Assembly (NCBI GenBank): GCA_003339415.1
Contig: PDHQ01000287.1
Location: 1-43,415, forward strand
Direction of reading: 5' to 3'
Source: Ophiocordyceps camponoti-saundersi (nom. inval.)
Taxonomy: Eukaryota; Ascomycota; Sordariomycetes; Hypocreales; Ophiocordycipitaceae
Length of the DNA: 43,415 bases
Positions 11,025-21,625 of this stretch are shown here, in pieces. Each line of letters starts with the position of its first letter. Position 1 is the first letter of the stretch. Both the position numbers and the translations under genes were made by a program. The notes beneath the pieces were generated by a model. The model had not been told where the DNA came from. It was given only the letters and a program-made list of their open reading frames with translations, and made no database searches.

Positions 11025-11540
11025 TATTTCTCTAAGGAAAAAACTTTAGCGAATTTAAAAAGAATCTTATAATAGCTAACTCGTTAATTAGATATTACCT
11101 ATTATTATATATTTTATATAATTTGCTAGTAAACCGTATTACGCTTACTTAAGTTAAAATATAAATAGATTATAATATATAAGCTATAGGAAATAGTAAT
11201 TATTAACTTCCTAAGACTTATTACGCTTATTAGTGCTTATAAATATTAATATATCTTAGTAGCTATAAATTATATAACGCGTTTTCTTTTAACTTAAGTA
11301 TATAGAAATATAACTAGCTTAGAGGTAATAAATATATAATAATATTATTAAAGTTTAGTATTTAGCTAGCTTAAGGCTATTTACTTAGATAATAAACGCT
11401 ATTTTACTAATATTATTATAAAGGATATAGCGAAGTAATATAAGGTTAAATAGAAGTTTAGCTTAGTCTTATAACCTTAGAGTATAGGATTAATAAAGAG
11501 GTATATTCGACTAATAAAAGACTAATTATATAAATAAAGT
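11025..11540 (+). pseudogene. Integrase relic of E pol (zinc-binding region and DDE core)
   Basis: This is in the same frame as the RNase H relic. A segment around 11025 (FSKEKTLANLK) resembles the zinc-binding HHCC region; a Cys codon survives at 11124-11126. The core begins at 11205 with INFLRLIT, from IDFLGPI-T: the first catalytic Asp is now AAC (11205-11207). The second catalytic Asp GAT survives at 11388-11390 in YLDNKR. The Glu is now AAG (Lys) at 11496-11498 in GLIKRY. Spacing is 60 residues between the first two and exactly 35 between the last two, as in retroviral-type integrases. Both inactivating changes are G to A. Confidence 0.88.
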
Positions 11541-12300
11541 CTTAAGCGGTCTGGTATCTTTTTAGAGGTATAGAATCAGGCGTTACCTTAAATTACTAAT
11601 ATGCTAAACTTACGAAAAGTTAAGGCGCTAGGAGACACTCTAGTAAAGGCTATATTAAAGTTTAACTTTATATATATATATTAAAATAAAGATATATTTA
11701 AAGGTAAATAATCTAACTTTAACTACTTTAACTAAAATAACTAAATAGTTTATAATTTAATATTAGCTATAATAGAAGAAAAGGATATAATCTAAGATAT
11801 TTTAGCTAACTTTAATATAATTAAATATAATACTAAGCTATAACGGGCTTGATAAGTTAGTAACTTTATATAGGAAAAGTAAGATAAGATAAATATATTA
11901 TATAGTAAATTCGTAACTATATAGGATAACTTATCTATTATTATTAAAGTAGTTTTATTAGTTACCTATTTAATTTATAATATTATTAAACGTTAAGCTT
12001 TCGAAAGCTATATATAGATAACTTTAAACTTTTTATTTTATATAAAGCGTATTTTATACCTCTGCGACTTATTACTTAAGATATAGTAACGTAATAAGGC
12101 TATAAGCTTAGTAAAGGAATAGATAAGCTTTAAGGTAATAATCCTTACGCTTATAGGAACTTGCTATTGTAAGAAGTTAAGGGGAAAGCGGGTTAAGCGG
12201 TATTAATTAAAAGTTTAAAAATAAGTATTAATTAGGAGTTTAAAAGTAATACGTTACTATAATAGGTATTAATAGTAATTATTAATAGCTATTAGCCGCT
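11541..12300 (+). other. E pol C-terminal region, decayed
   Basis: This sequence follows the integrase core and may encode the integrase C-terminal part. Reading in frame remains possible in patches but no chromodomain or other motif is clear. A few TG/CA survivors occur near 11570 (TCTGG, AATCAGG) and 12160-12172 (TTGCTATTGT), so mutation is uneven. The ends are approximate. Confidence 0.45.
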
Positions 12301-12329
12301 ATTAGCTAGCTAAAAGTCGCTAATAGTTA

Positions 12330-12850
12330 TTTACTTATTTACTTTTATTTACTTTACTTATTATTTTTCTCTTTATATACTTTATTTCTTATTATTTTTA
12401 TATATACCTTATATATATTTTTATTACTATATATTTTATATTTTTATATACTATATTATTACTATTTTCTTTTTCTTATTTATTAAATCTTTCTTAATTA
12501 AATTATTATTAGGTATTATTATTATCTTTTTTCTCGATTAAATAATCTTCGTATATTTTATCTTTACTATTTATCTTCTTCTTTCTTACCTATAAACGCT
12601 TTATTTCTTCCTTATATACGATTATCTATTATATATTATTATTATTAATATATATTTATCTCTTTTTACGCTTATCTTCACTTAGTATATTATTATTATT
12701 TTCTTTTTTATATTTAACCTACCTTCTATTATATTGTTTATCTCCTATTATTTACCTTCTCTTACATTATTATTCTTATATTTATCTCCTCTTACGCTTA
12801 TCTTTATTTCGCGTATTATTATTATTTCTTTTCTCTTATATCGCTATAGC
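12330..12850. other. Pyrimidine-rich low-complexity tract in E
   Basis: About 500 bases of T- and C-rich sequence on the plus strand, composed of TTTATTTCTT-like and ATTATT-like stretches, with recurring CTTACGCTTATCTT and CTTCTC words. No coding signal is seen. It separates the pol relic from the 3' region of E. A similar tract sits at 23880-24110 in D, at the corresponding position after pol. It could be a promoter or leader of a downstream accessory ORF, or simply expanded low-complexity DNA. Confidence 0.6.
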
Positions 12851-13920
12851 TACTTAAGATAACTATTTAACTATTAAAAAGATAAATCCCTTAAAAAATA
12901 AGATAATTAATATTTAATATTAGAAGATATATAGAGAATATAAAAAATACTAAGTTTTTTTTACTAATATAATAAAAAGAAACTAAAAAGCGAAAATTAC
13001 TAAGAACCTTAAGATTATTATAATAATTAAAACTCCTTATAGTTACGTTTTAGCTAAGTAAGCTATAAAGGGGGAGTAGCTATTATAATATATTATTAAA
13101 ATAATATAAGAGGAAACCGCTTTAGTAATAATAACTTAAAATATTTAAAAGTTCTAAACTCCTAATAAGAATATTATAAAAGATATCTTACCTTAAAATT
13201 AGCTAATCTTATAACTAGAGTTATAATAACTATATATTATAATATATTACTTTATAAACTATATTATAAAGAAAGATAATAAAGGTAATCTCTCTTTTAT
13301 ATTAGAAATTATTAATAAGATAACGAAAATAAAAGAGGCTATCTTACTTAATATTATAAATACGTTTTCTTATAATATATAGAAATTATAAAAACGAATA
13401 ATTTTTAGTATTAACCGAATAATATAAGATAAGCTACTAAGTATAACTAACGCTAATATATTAACGGCGGCTTTATTAAAGTTAGCTTTTAAAAGCTAAG
13501 GCTATTATAACTAAGATATTATTATTATTACTTATAAGTTTAAAGTAGGATTTTAAGGTATAGAAAAAGTATCGAAATTTAATATAAATTAAGTTATTTA
13601 ACGGGTATTAAGCTAGCAAGCTAACTAGCTTATATTACCTTAAATACTAATAAAACTAATAAATAAAATAGGAGCTAATAACGATATAGAAGATTTATTA
13701 GATACATATACCCTTATATTAGTATCTAAAATTAGAAATAAGGATATAATTAAACTTACGATAACTCCCTTAAAAACGCTTTAAGAACTTAAGATTATAT
13801 TACTAACCCCTAGTTAGAAGAATATAAGTTAAAGTTAGCTTAAATTATAAGAGTAAGCTTTAAAAGCGAAGTTAGTATAACTTACTATTAGGATAAAGCT
13901 ATAATCTTCTATTATATAAA

Positions 13921-14050
13921 TATTAGCTACTACTAGCTTAAAGTATTTTTCGTTTTTTATTATATAACTCTTAGTTATAATATTAACTATTACTAGCTTA
14001 AAATATTCTTTATCTTCTATTATATAGCTTTTAGTTACTACTAACTTAAT
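13921..14050 (+). repeat. 60-bp tandem repeat, about two copies plus a shortened third
   Basis: TATTAGCTACTACTAGCTTA at 13921 recurs as TATTAACTATTACTAGCTTA at 13981, a period of exactly 60. A third, shortened unit begins near 14030 (TACTAACTTA at 14039, offset 48). The lengths are multiples of three, so the array could be translated in one frame. Differences are C/T and G/A. Confidence 0.75.
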
Positions 14051-14257
14051 ATTTTTTATTATATAAACCTCGCTAATTATAATAAAAATATAACTTATTA
14101 TTATAATAAAACTATAATCTTCTATCCCGAAGCTTTTAATCGCACTATTTACTATATTACTATCTTTAAATATCCTTATAATAGTAAAAAAGATACTAGC
14201 GTTAACACTTATATTTACTATATTATTATTTTTAAATACTTTTACAGTTTATATACC

Positions 14258-14401
14258 TTTAGCTACCCTTATAATCTAAAACACGCCCGTATTAATTTAA
14301 GCACTTTTAGCTACTCTTATAATTTAAAATACGCCCGTATTAATTTAAGCATTTTTAGCTACTTTTATAATTTAGAATATAACTATATTAATTTAAGTAC
14401 T
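14258..14401 (+). repeat. 48-bp tandem repeat, three copies
   Basis: Units start with TTTAGCTAC at 14258, 14306 and 14354. Read in the frame of TTT AGC TAC, all three are open and give a 16-residue repeat of the pattern FSYxYNLxxxxINLSx, with a stop soon after. Surviving CAC and GCCCG triplets in the first two units show lighter mutation here. Confidence 0.85.
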
Positions 14402-15268
14402 AGAACATAAAGCCGTTTCTAATATTACTTTTATTATAACTATAAGGGCTTTTATTACTTTTTATTAGAAAGAAGCGTTTAAGTTATTTTTAGCTAAGTA
14501 ACAGAGTCTAACGATACGGTAACTAGAGAGAAACTAGATATAGATAGACGAATAACAGTTTATTATAAGGGATTAAAAAAAGCGATATAAAGCTAATTAT
14601 AAAGCTTTTTTTAAATATTAACGAATAGAATTTTAGTAAGTTATATAAGTTAAAAGATTAATTGCTTAAACTAAAAAAGCTATTAGGGAGATAATAGCTA
14701 TAAAGAATTTAAAGAGACTTATTTTACTTATTTATAATAAGCTAATTTATATTCTAAAGAAGTCCTTAATATAACTAAAATAGCCCGTCTTTACTAAGAT
14801 TAGAGAAAATAATATATATTTAATAAAAAATACTATTAAAATAGCGCTATAAGAAATATTTTAGTTTCTAATAATAAGCGATATTATATAACTATTACTA
14901 GATAAAGTTATTAAAATAACTTTACGCTAAGTTATAAAAGTAAATTTTAAAAAGTTTAATTAACTTATATTATAACTTATATTAAACCCCCTTTTATAGC
15001 CCTTTAAGTAACTATTAATATTTAAGCTATTATCGCTATAATTAAAAAAGCTTATTACGGCTACTTAGTCTAATAAAAGATTAATTAAGAAAGTAAGGCT
15101 ATTTAGTTAAGGAAATTAGGAGAGAACGTCTCTTATTAAGTTAAGCGAGTTAGCGGAAATTAAAAGCACGCCGCCTTAGTTTAAGCTATTTCTAAAAGAT
15201 TATAATAGAGAGATTTAAATAGAGGAGGTAGTTATAAGCGATTATAATAAAAATACCTCCTTATTTTA

Positions 15269-15436
15269 TTAAATAAGTATTAGAGGATAAGGGATAAGAG
15301 GATAAGAGAATAGAAAAAAAAACTTAAGAGAATTATTATTATTAAACTTACTATAAGACTAATATAAAGAGATTATAACTATCGTCACCTTAATATATAA
15401 TATTAAATAATCTTAAGACTAATTAAGGGATTTTAC
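15269..15436 (+). repeat. E 3' LTR
   Basis: This 168-bp direct repeat of 327-511 lacks about 17 bases of that copy. It is followed at once by the target duplication TACTA (15437-15441) and the resumed D LTR. The preceding sequence contains a purine-rich patch (AGAGGAGG around 15220), a candidate remnant of the polypurine tract, although it lies some 40 bases upstream. Confidence 0.8.
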
Positions 15437-15849
15437 TACTAAATCTAATATTAAAATATACTTTTAGAAATCTCTAGATTTTACTAGGAAATCCTTATAT
15501 ATTAGGAAATTACTATATATTAGGAAATCTCTATTTTATTAATATATATAAAAATTACCCTAAAATCCCCTTAAGTAAATACTTTTACAATTATATTAAG
15601 AAATCTTCTTTAAGCTCCTAGCTATCTAATTAGCTTAATATTCTTTTAAGTAATAATTTAAATTTTTTTATAATTATTATTTTAATTTTTAAAAAACTCT
15701 TACTTATATATATACTTTTTATAATAGCTATTTTATAATCTTATAATTAGTAATTAACTTATCTCCCTTTTCTATATATTATATTTAATAGCTAGCTTAA
15801 TATATACGCTTATTAGTAAATTATATATATAAGCGTATATTAACTAATA
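15437..15849 (+). repeat. D 5' LTR, second part (after the E duplication)
   Basis: This continues the D LTR from where E interrupted it, with CTAAATCTAATATT matching CTAGATTTAATATT in the 3' LTR. It contains several GGAAAT motifs and ends TTAACTAATA. Together with 135-326 it adds up to 600 bp, the length of the 3' LTR. Confidence 0.85.
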
Positions 15850-18800
15850 ATAATTCTATCTTTTACTAACTTATAGACTTTTAGCTATTAAGGTAATAAG
15901 TTAGACTTAAAACGTTTTTACTAATAACTTTATCAGCGTAGATTTTTAGCTTAAAAGAAAGCTTCGCTATATTTATAATATAACCTTAGCTATATATTAT
16001 TTTTTTACTCCTAAATCTCTTAAGGTAATTATAGAAAAGGTTATAGCTAAGAAAGAAAAAGCTTATATTTTTAATACTTATAATAAAGTAAAGAAACCTT
16101 ACCTTTTTAAAAGTAAATTTCCTCTTTTATTATATAAAGAAATAAAGCTTATTAAAAAATATTATCTATATTAAAATAATTCTTAAAAAACTAAGTTACT
16201 TATTATAATTAATTATTACTTAACTAATTTAAATATAATTATAAATTATAATTAAATATTAAAGTAAGTAAATTAATTAAGGTATATATTTAATAATATT
16301 TATTTACTTAAAATTCGTTTAAAAAATTAGCTATTTTTCGCTTAAGAGTATTTTTAAATTATAAATAATACCGAAGGTAAAAATAAGCTACTTACCTTAT
16401 AAAAGGAAAATAGTAAGAATATTAAGCTCCTCTCTTACGAAAAAGGTAAAGAAAATACTAAAGTCCTTTTTTAGGAGAAAGGTAAGGAAAAGGCTAAGTT
16501 CTCTTTACTAAATAAAAGTAAGAAAACCTCTATATTATAAGAATCCTCTTCGAAAAGAAAACTATCTACCTTAAAGAAGAATATTTTAAGAAAGTAGTAT
16601 TTTTTAAATTCTCCTATATTATTATTTAATTTAAAAAAACCTTAATTATTTTCTATAAAAAAAGAAAAGCTAGCGCGGATAATTAATAATATTCTCTATT
16701 TTTATTATATTTATTTTTAAAACTTAAATTTAAAGCTAAATAATAATTTATAATTATATAATTAATTTAATTTATAAAAACTATTTAAATAATAAGTTTA
16801 GCTATAAGCTAAAAATATTAGATAGTTTAAGCTAGCTAATATTTTTTATATTATTTTTAATTAAATTAAGGAAACTAATTAAATTATTATTTAATAAAAT
16901 ATAAACTAATTTATAAACGCTTTAAAATAAATTATAATTTAAAGTAAAGATTATATAAATAAACTTATATAACTTATTCCCTTTTTTTTAAAAGTCATAT
17001 TATAAAATAATATTTCGGAGACTTAGAATTATAAATTAAACTAAAACTTACTTTTTTTAATTTTAAAATTTAAAAATAAATAAAAGCTTTATAGAAAAAG
17101 TTTACTATTTAACTTAATATTATTACTTTTATTATATAAAAATAAAGCTTTATATTTAAAAATATATTTATTAAGAAAAATTTTAGATTATAAATATTAA
17201 AAATAAAAAAATAGCTTAAGTAGCTTTTTATCCTAAATAATCTATATTAATAATTATCTTTTCCTAACTTAAGATCTTTTTTTAAAAAACTTTCTAATAG
17301 CTAATTAGCGAAAATACCTTAAATAACTAAGTATATAAATATAAATAACTTATTCTAAACTTTTGAACTAAGCTAATTAAAGGAACTTAAAGTATTTTAT
17401 AAAATAACGCTACTTAATATATAGCTTTAAGTAAGTTACCTTAATAAGAATATAAGGTAAATAATCTTAAGGAGAAATCCCCGTAAAATTTATATTACTA
17501 ATTAGAATATAAACTAAATAACTTTTTTAGAAAGCTAATAGATAATACCTAGAAACTTTTTAATAAAAATATTAAGTTTAAAATAAAGATAAAATAGCTT
17601 TTTCTTAAGAAAAATAAAGAAAGCTTAAAAGGTAATCTTATTCTTATTAACTTTACTTATAAACTTATAAATTAAAACCTTAATATAAATAGAGTTTTTA
17701 CTATCTTTTTAAAAATATATAATATTATCCTTAATATTTTAAAATAGCTTTTAAAAGGTAAAGATATTTCCTCTAAGATATTTAAAAAAAGTAACTAGCT
17801 AATAACTTATATTATTTTATTTTAGATCTTAAGAAATATAAAATAAAACCTTTTAATATTATTAGAAACCTCCTTTTTAAAAACCTTTTTATTATTAAAG
17901 CTACTTTATAAATAACTAATTTTTTTTAAAATAAGTTTCCTATTTTACTTTTATAAAGATTTTAATATTTAGTAAAAATAAACTTTCTAACGCTATAAAA
18001 ATATATATTAATATTAAAATAGATAAATCCCTTATTAAGAAAAACTTATTTAGTAAGTTTAATAAGTTTAATAATATTAATTATAATCTAATAATAGTTT
18101 AAGGCTTAAATAATATTAAATTAGCTTTAACTTATAATTAAGCTATTTTTACTTTATATATTATTAGTAAAATTAATAGTAAGTTTTATTTTAGTAAATT
18201 TAAAGCTAGCGCTTAAATTATAAAATATTTTCTTACCGGAGTTTTATTAAGATAAGGATTCTTAATCCCTTATAAAATCGATATATTTTTAACTCTTAAT
18301 AAAAGCTTTAAATTTAGCTTTATAAAGGAATATATATTAAATACTATTTTATTTATAAAAGACTAGCTATTTATAAATATATAATAGCTATTTTTATAAT
18401 AATAATCTCTTTTCTTTTAATAAATATAATTTTAGCACTAATTAAAGATCCTTTTAAGAATCGTAATTTTATTTTCTTTCCTAACTTTTATTTTCTCTTT
18501 AAATTAATTATTCGTAATTACTTTTATTTAACTATTTTTAACTTTAGTAATAAGTTAATTTTCTTTAAACGAAAAGAAAAGGTTAGTATTATATTAAATC
18601 TTAACAATTAATCTTTTTTATAATCTTTTAATAAATTATAAAAAAAGACTCCTTAGATAACCTTAATAAGTAATTAATACTAAACTTTCTTTTAAACTAA
18701 ATAATATTATTTAATAAAATTAATACTAACTTACTTTTTATTTATATCTTAGATTTAAGTTAACTATACTAATTAAGTATTTTTAAAATACTTAATATCT

Positions 18801-19139
18801 TATAAATTAAAGGAAAATATAGCGTTAGAATTTATACTCTTAATTCTTAGTTATCTAGAAAAGTAAAATAGCTATATAATTCCTTTCCGAAATTATAAGA
18901 AGATATTAAACTAATTAATCTGCCCCTAAAATAGTATCTAAAAATCCCCCTTGTTAATAATTAATATAAGAAAAAACGTAGTTTATATTTTTATTTACTA
19001 AATAAACTTAATTAAGATTACCTTAATAAAAAATATAATAATATATATTTATAAGGTAAAATAAAATAAGTACTTAAAGCTTTACTTTTTATAAGCTTAT
19101 ATTTTATTATTTAAAGAAAAGGTAAACTATATATTATTA
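15850..19139 (+). other. D internal 5' region (expected gag and protease), decayed
   Basis: About 3.3 kb lies between the D 5' LTR and the RT relic. The first 1.2 kb matches the reversed D fragment (37134-37819, 31236-31579 and 29237-29352 on the minus strand), so it belongs to D. By position it should have held gag and protease, but no zinc knuckle or protease active-site motif can be read; Cys codons in particular are destroyed because TG has become TA. Confidence 0.6.
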
Positions 19140-19580
19140 ATAACTTATAAGCTTAAGATAGCGTAGCTATTCCTAATATATATCATATACCTTTTCCTTA
19201 AGATATAATTTATAAGTTAGTAAATAAAAAAGTTTTTTTTACTATTAATATTTAAAGCTTTTTTTATTAGTTTCTTATTTATTTAAATTATTAAAAGTAG
19301 TTTATAATTATTTCCTACCGTAAATTAGAGAAGGCTATAGTCGCTCTTATAAGGTATAAAAATTCGCCTACTTATATATAAAGATTTATTAATTATATTC
19401 TTTAACTATATAAAGTATACGCTATTAAATATATTAATAATATAGTAATCTTTTCTAATACTCTAAAAGATTATATTAAGTATCTAATTATAATTTTTAA
19501 TCTTTTTATTAATATAAATCTTTCTCTTTTTACTCTTATATTATTCCTTTATTACTTATTTATAAAAAGATTTAACTATT
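19140..19580 (+). pseudogene. Reverse transcriptase relic of D pol
   Basis: One frame (for example codons at 19166, 19241 and 19421) stays aligned over the whole region. It shows SVAIPN leading to a degraded PLP segment, then DIIYKLVNKKVFF, then YKNSPTY-I-RFINYIL, matching the substrate and palm motifs of Ty3/gypsy RTs. The catalytic box at 19430-19456 reads YINNIVIFS: the two Asp codons of YIDD are both AAT through G to A. Stops stand where Gln is expected. The enzyme is dead but the family is clear. Confidence 0.88.
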
Positions 19581-20809
19581 ATATTAATAAATTTATATTA
19601 ATAAATACTTAATCTTAAATAAAAGCTTTATAAAATATTAAGTTTCTTAATATTTTATAATATCTTAAGTAATAAATTAGATTAGTTAGATAGATAAGAT
19701 ATTTTATTTTTTATTTTATAAATTAAATTAACTTTTTTAAAAATATAAAATAGTAATATTTTAAGAAAAATAAGAAAATAAAATACTTATTATTAAACTA
19801 AAAAAAAATATTTTTACTTTCTAATTTAAGATTATCTTAATAAAAAAAGAAACTAATTATTTTAATAATATTACTAATACTTTTTATAATAACGCTATTT
19901 TTAGTTAGTTTTTTCCTAATTATTAACTTTTTTTATAAATTAATTTTTTTAAGAGAATAGTTTTATAGCTTATTTTTTCTATATTAATAATAAAGAATCT
20001 TAAAAACTATTTTTAGCTTTACTTTAATAATTTATTAAACTTATTTATTATTTTAATTATATACTTAAACTAGCCGAAACTAAATATTAGCTAATTAAAC
20101 TTAAAATCTCCTATTTATTCTAAGCTTATTATAAACTTTAAACTTATTTAATTAAAACTTAAAAATTTAAAATTATAGTTTTTATAAATTATATTATAAT
20201 TTTAATAATTATAAAATAAACCTCTCTTTTTATTATTAATATAAAAAGTAATAATTACCTTACTCTCGCTTTTTAGTTTTTAAGTTAATACCCTTTTAAA
20301 GTTTAATATATTTTTAATATTTTTTATATTCTTATAAACTCTCTCTTACGCCGAGGTAATATTAAAAAAAAGATAAGAAGAACTTAAAAATATCTAAGAA
20401 GATTATATTAATTAAGAATATATACTTATTTCCTTAGAAATTATTTTTAATAACGCTTTTTAATATAGGATTTCTAAAAAATATCTTTTTAATATATAAT
20501 AGGAAAAATTCGTTTTTATCTAAGTAAATAGCTTATTATATTTTAAAAATATTAATAATTTTATATTTTAGAAAATTACGCTAAAGAAATTATTTCTAAG
20601 TATTATTTTTATAAATTTTATATTAGCTAAAAATATATATAAGCTAAACTCTCTTTTAATTTTACTATTTCTTAATTAAAAAAAAAATTAATAATTTTAT
20701 AAATAAATATAATATCTATAAATAAAATTAAATATATAAATAAGCTCCTTTTAGGGAAATAGTTCTTATTTCTTCCCTAATAATTCCCTTTTATATAATT
20801 ATAATAAAC
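19581..20809 (+). other. D pol between RT and integrase core
   Basis: By position this held the RT thumb, RNase H and the zinc-binding part of integrase. It is AT-rich with many frame breaks, and I could not place the RNase H catalytic residues. Nothing else is recognised. Confidence 0.45.
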
Positions 20810-21310
20810 TTTATTATTAGACTTTTTTTAGTTTTTTTAGAAAACTTATTTTAATTTAAACTTAAAAGAAAATTTTATAATATTTTCCTTACCGTTACCG
20901 ATAAGTTTTTAAAAATATATATTTTAATTTTTAAATATAATTATATTATTATTAAAAAATAAGCTTAATAGCTATATAATAAGCTTACTTATTATAATTA
21001 AAAACTCTTAAAATAAATTATCTCTAATTAGGATCTAAAGTTTATATCTAAGATTTAAAAAACCTTATAATCCGCTTTTAATATTAAACTCTTAATATTA
21101 ATTACGTATTATTTATAAACTAATAATTTATCTAAAAAATATAATTAAATTATTAAAATTACTTTTAGATTTTTCGCTACCGATTTCCTAATAAAATAAT
21201 AAATTAACGCTTTACTAGCTTTTTAGGTTTTACTTAATAACTTCTTTTCCTTAGTTATTAAAACTACGCTAAGTAAATTACTTACTAGATTTTAAATAGA
21301 TAATAATTTT
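20810..21310 (+). pseudogene. Integrase core relic of D pol
   Basis: The frame with codons at 20873, 21026 and 21134 gives FYNIFLTVTDKF, then SN-DLKF, then a degraded YHPQTNG-like stretch and NLSKKYN. The second catalytic Asp of SDRDLKF is AAT (21026-21028), and the Arg before DLKF is now a stop. The Glu of the SER-N motif is AAA (21134-21136). Their spacing is exactly 35 residues, the retroviral integrase D-x35-E. The first catalytic Asp is not certain: a candidate AAC lies at 20843-20845, but a T-run upstream may hide a one-base shift. Typical gypsy wording after the core (ATDF, INALLAF) is readable. Confidence 0.85.
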
Positions 21311-21625
21311 TATTATCTAAGTAATTAAGCTTTTTTAGATTTAGGGAAATATTAACAAATAAAGTAATTATCTTTATTACTTATACTTAAGCTATAATAA
21401 AAAGATAATATAATAAGAAATATTAGAAGCTTAAGTTTAAAGCTAGCGATTAAGTTTAGCTAAAACTTAAAAAAAATATTTTATTTCTAATTAATAAGTA
21501 GCGAAGCTTTTAAAATAGTAAACTAAGCCTTTTTATATAATTAAATAAATTAATTATTTAGCTTATTAACTAAATCTTAATAATTTTATAAATATCTATT
21601 TTATTATATTAGTTATATAACTTTA
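21311..21625 (+). other. D sequence after the integrase core
   Basis: This decayed continuation of D runs up to the A2 insertion. It may encode the integrase C-terminus; no motif is readable. Its last 15 bases (21611-21625) are the left target duplication of A2. Confidence 0.5.
21611..21625. repeat. Target-site duplication, left of A2
   Basis: AGTTATATAACTTTA here and AATTATATAACTTTA at 23499-23513 match at 14 of 15 positions, the difference being G to A. Confidence 0.88.

Larger units (their letters stand above)
12851..15268 (+). pseudogene. Decayed 3' region of E, possible accessory ORF
   Basis: About 2.4 kb lies between the pyrimidine tract and E's 3' LTR, far more than a typical gypsy element has after integrase. 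It contains tandem repeats whose periods are multiples of three (60 bp at about 13921-14050, 48 bp at 14258-14401), suggesting that a repetitive protein was encoded. Around 14560-14720 one frame gives a Lys/Leu-rich helix-like peptide with Gln-type stops. I recognise no domain. It might be a displaced gag-like or envelope-like ORF, captured host sequence, or another degraded insertion. Confidence 0.4.
327..15436 (+). mobile_element. E: Ty3/gypsy-type LTR retrotransposon inside the D LTR
   Basis: E splits D's 5' LTR: the LTR sequence stops at 326 and resumes at 15442, with the 5-bp duplication TACTA on both sides. It has short direct terminal repeats (327-511 and 15269-15436). RNase H and integrase relics lie in one frame at 10104-11540, RNase H before integrase, which fits Ty3/gypsy. 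Removing A1 and B leaves about 10.4 kb. No recognisable reverse transcriptase remains upstream of RNase H, where B now sits. About 3.7 kb follows the integrase before the 3' LTR. All reading frames are broken by RIP-type stops. Confidence 0.8.

Noticed and set aside
14258..14420. A real small gene from the open 48-bp repeat frame
   Set aside because: The open stretch has no start codon, ends soon after, and lies in a decayed element; it is a relic, not a gene.
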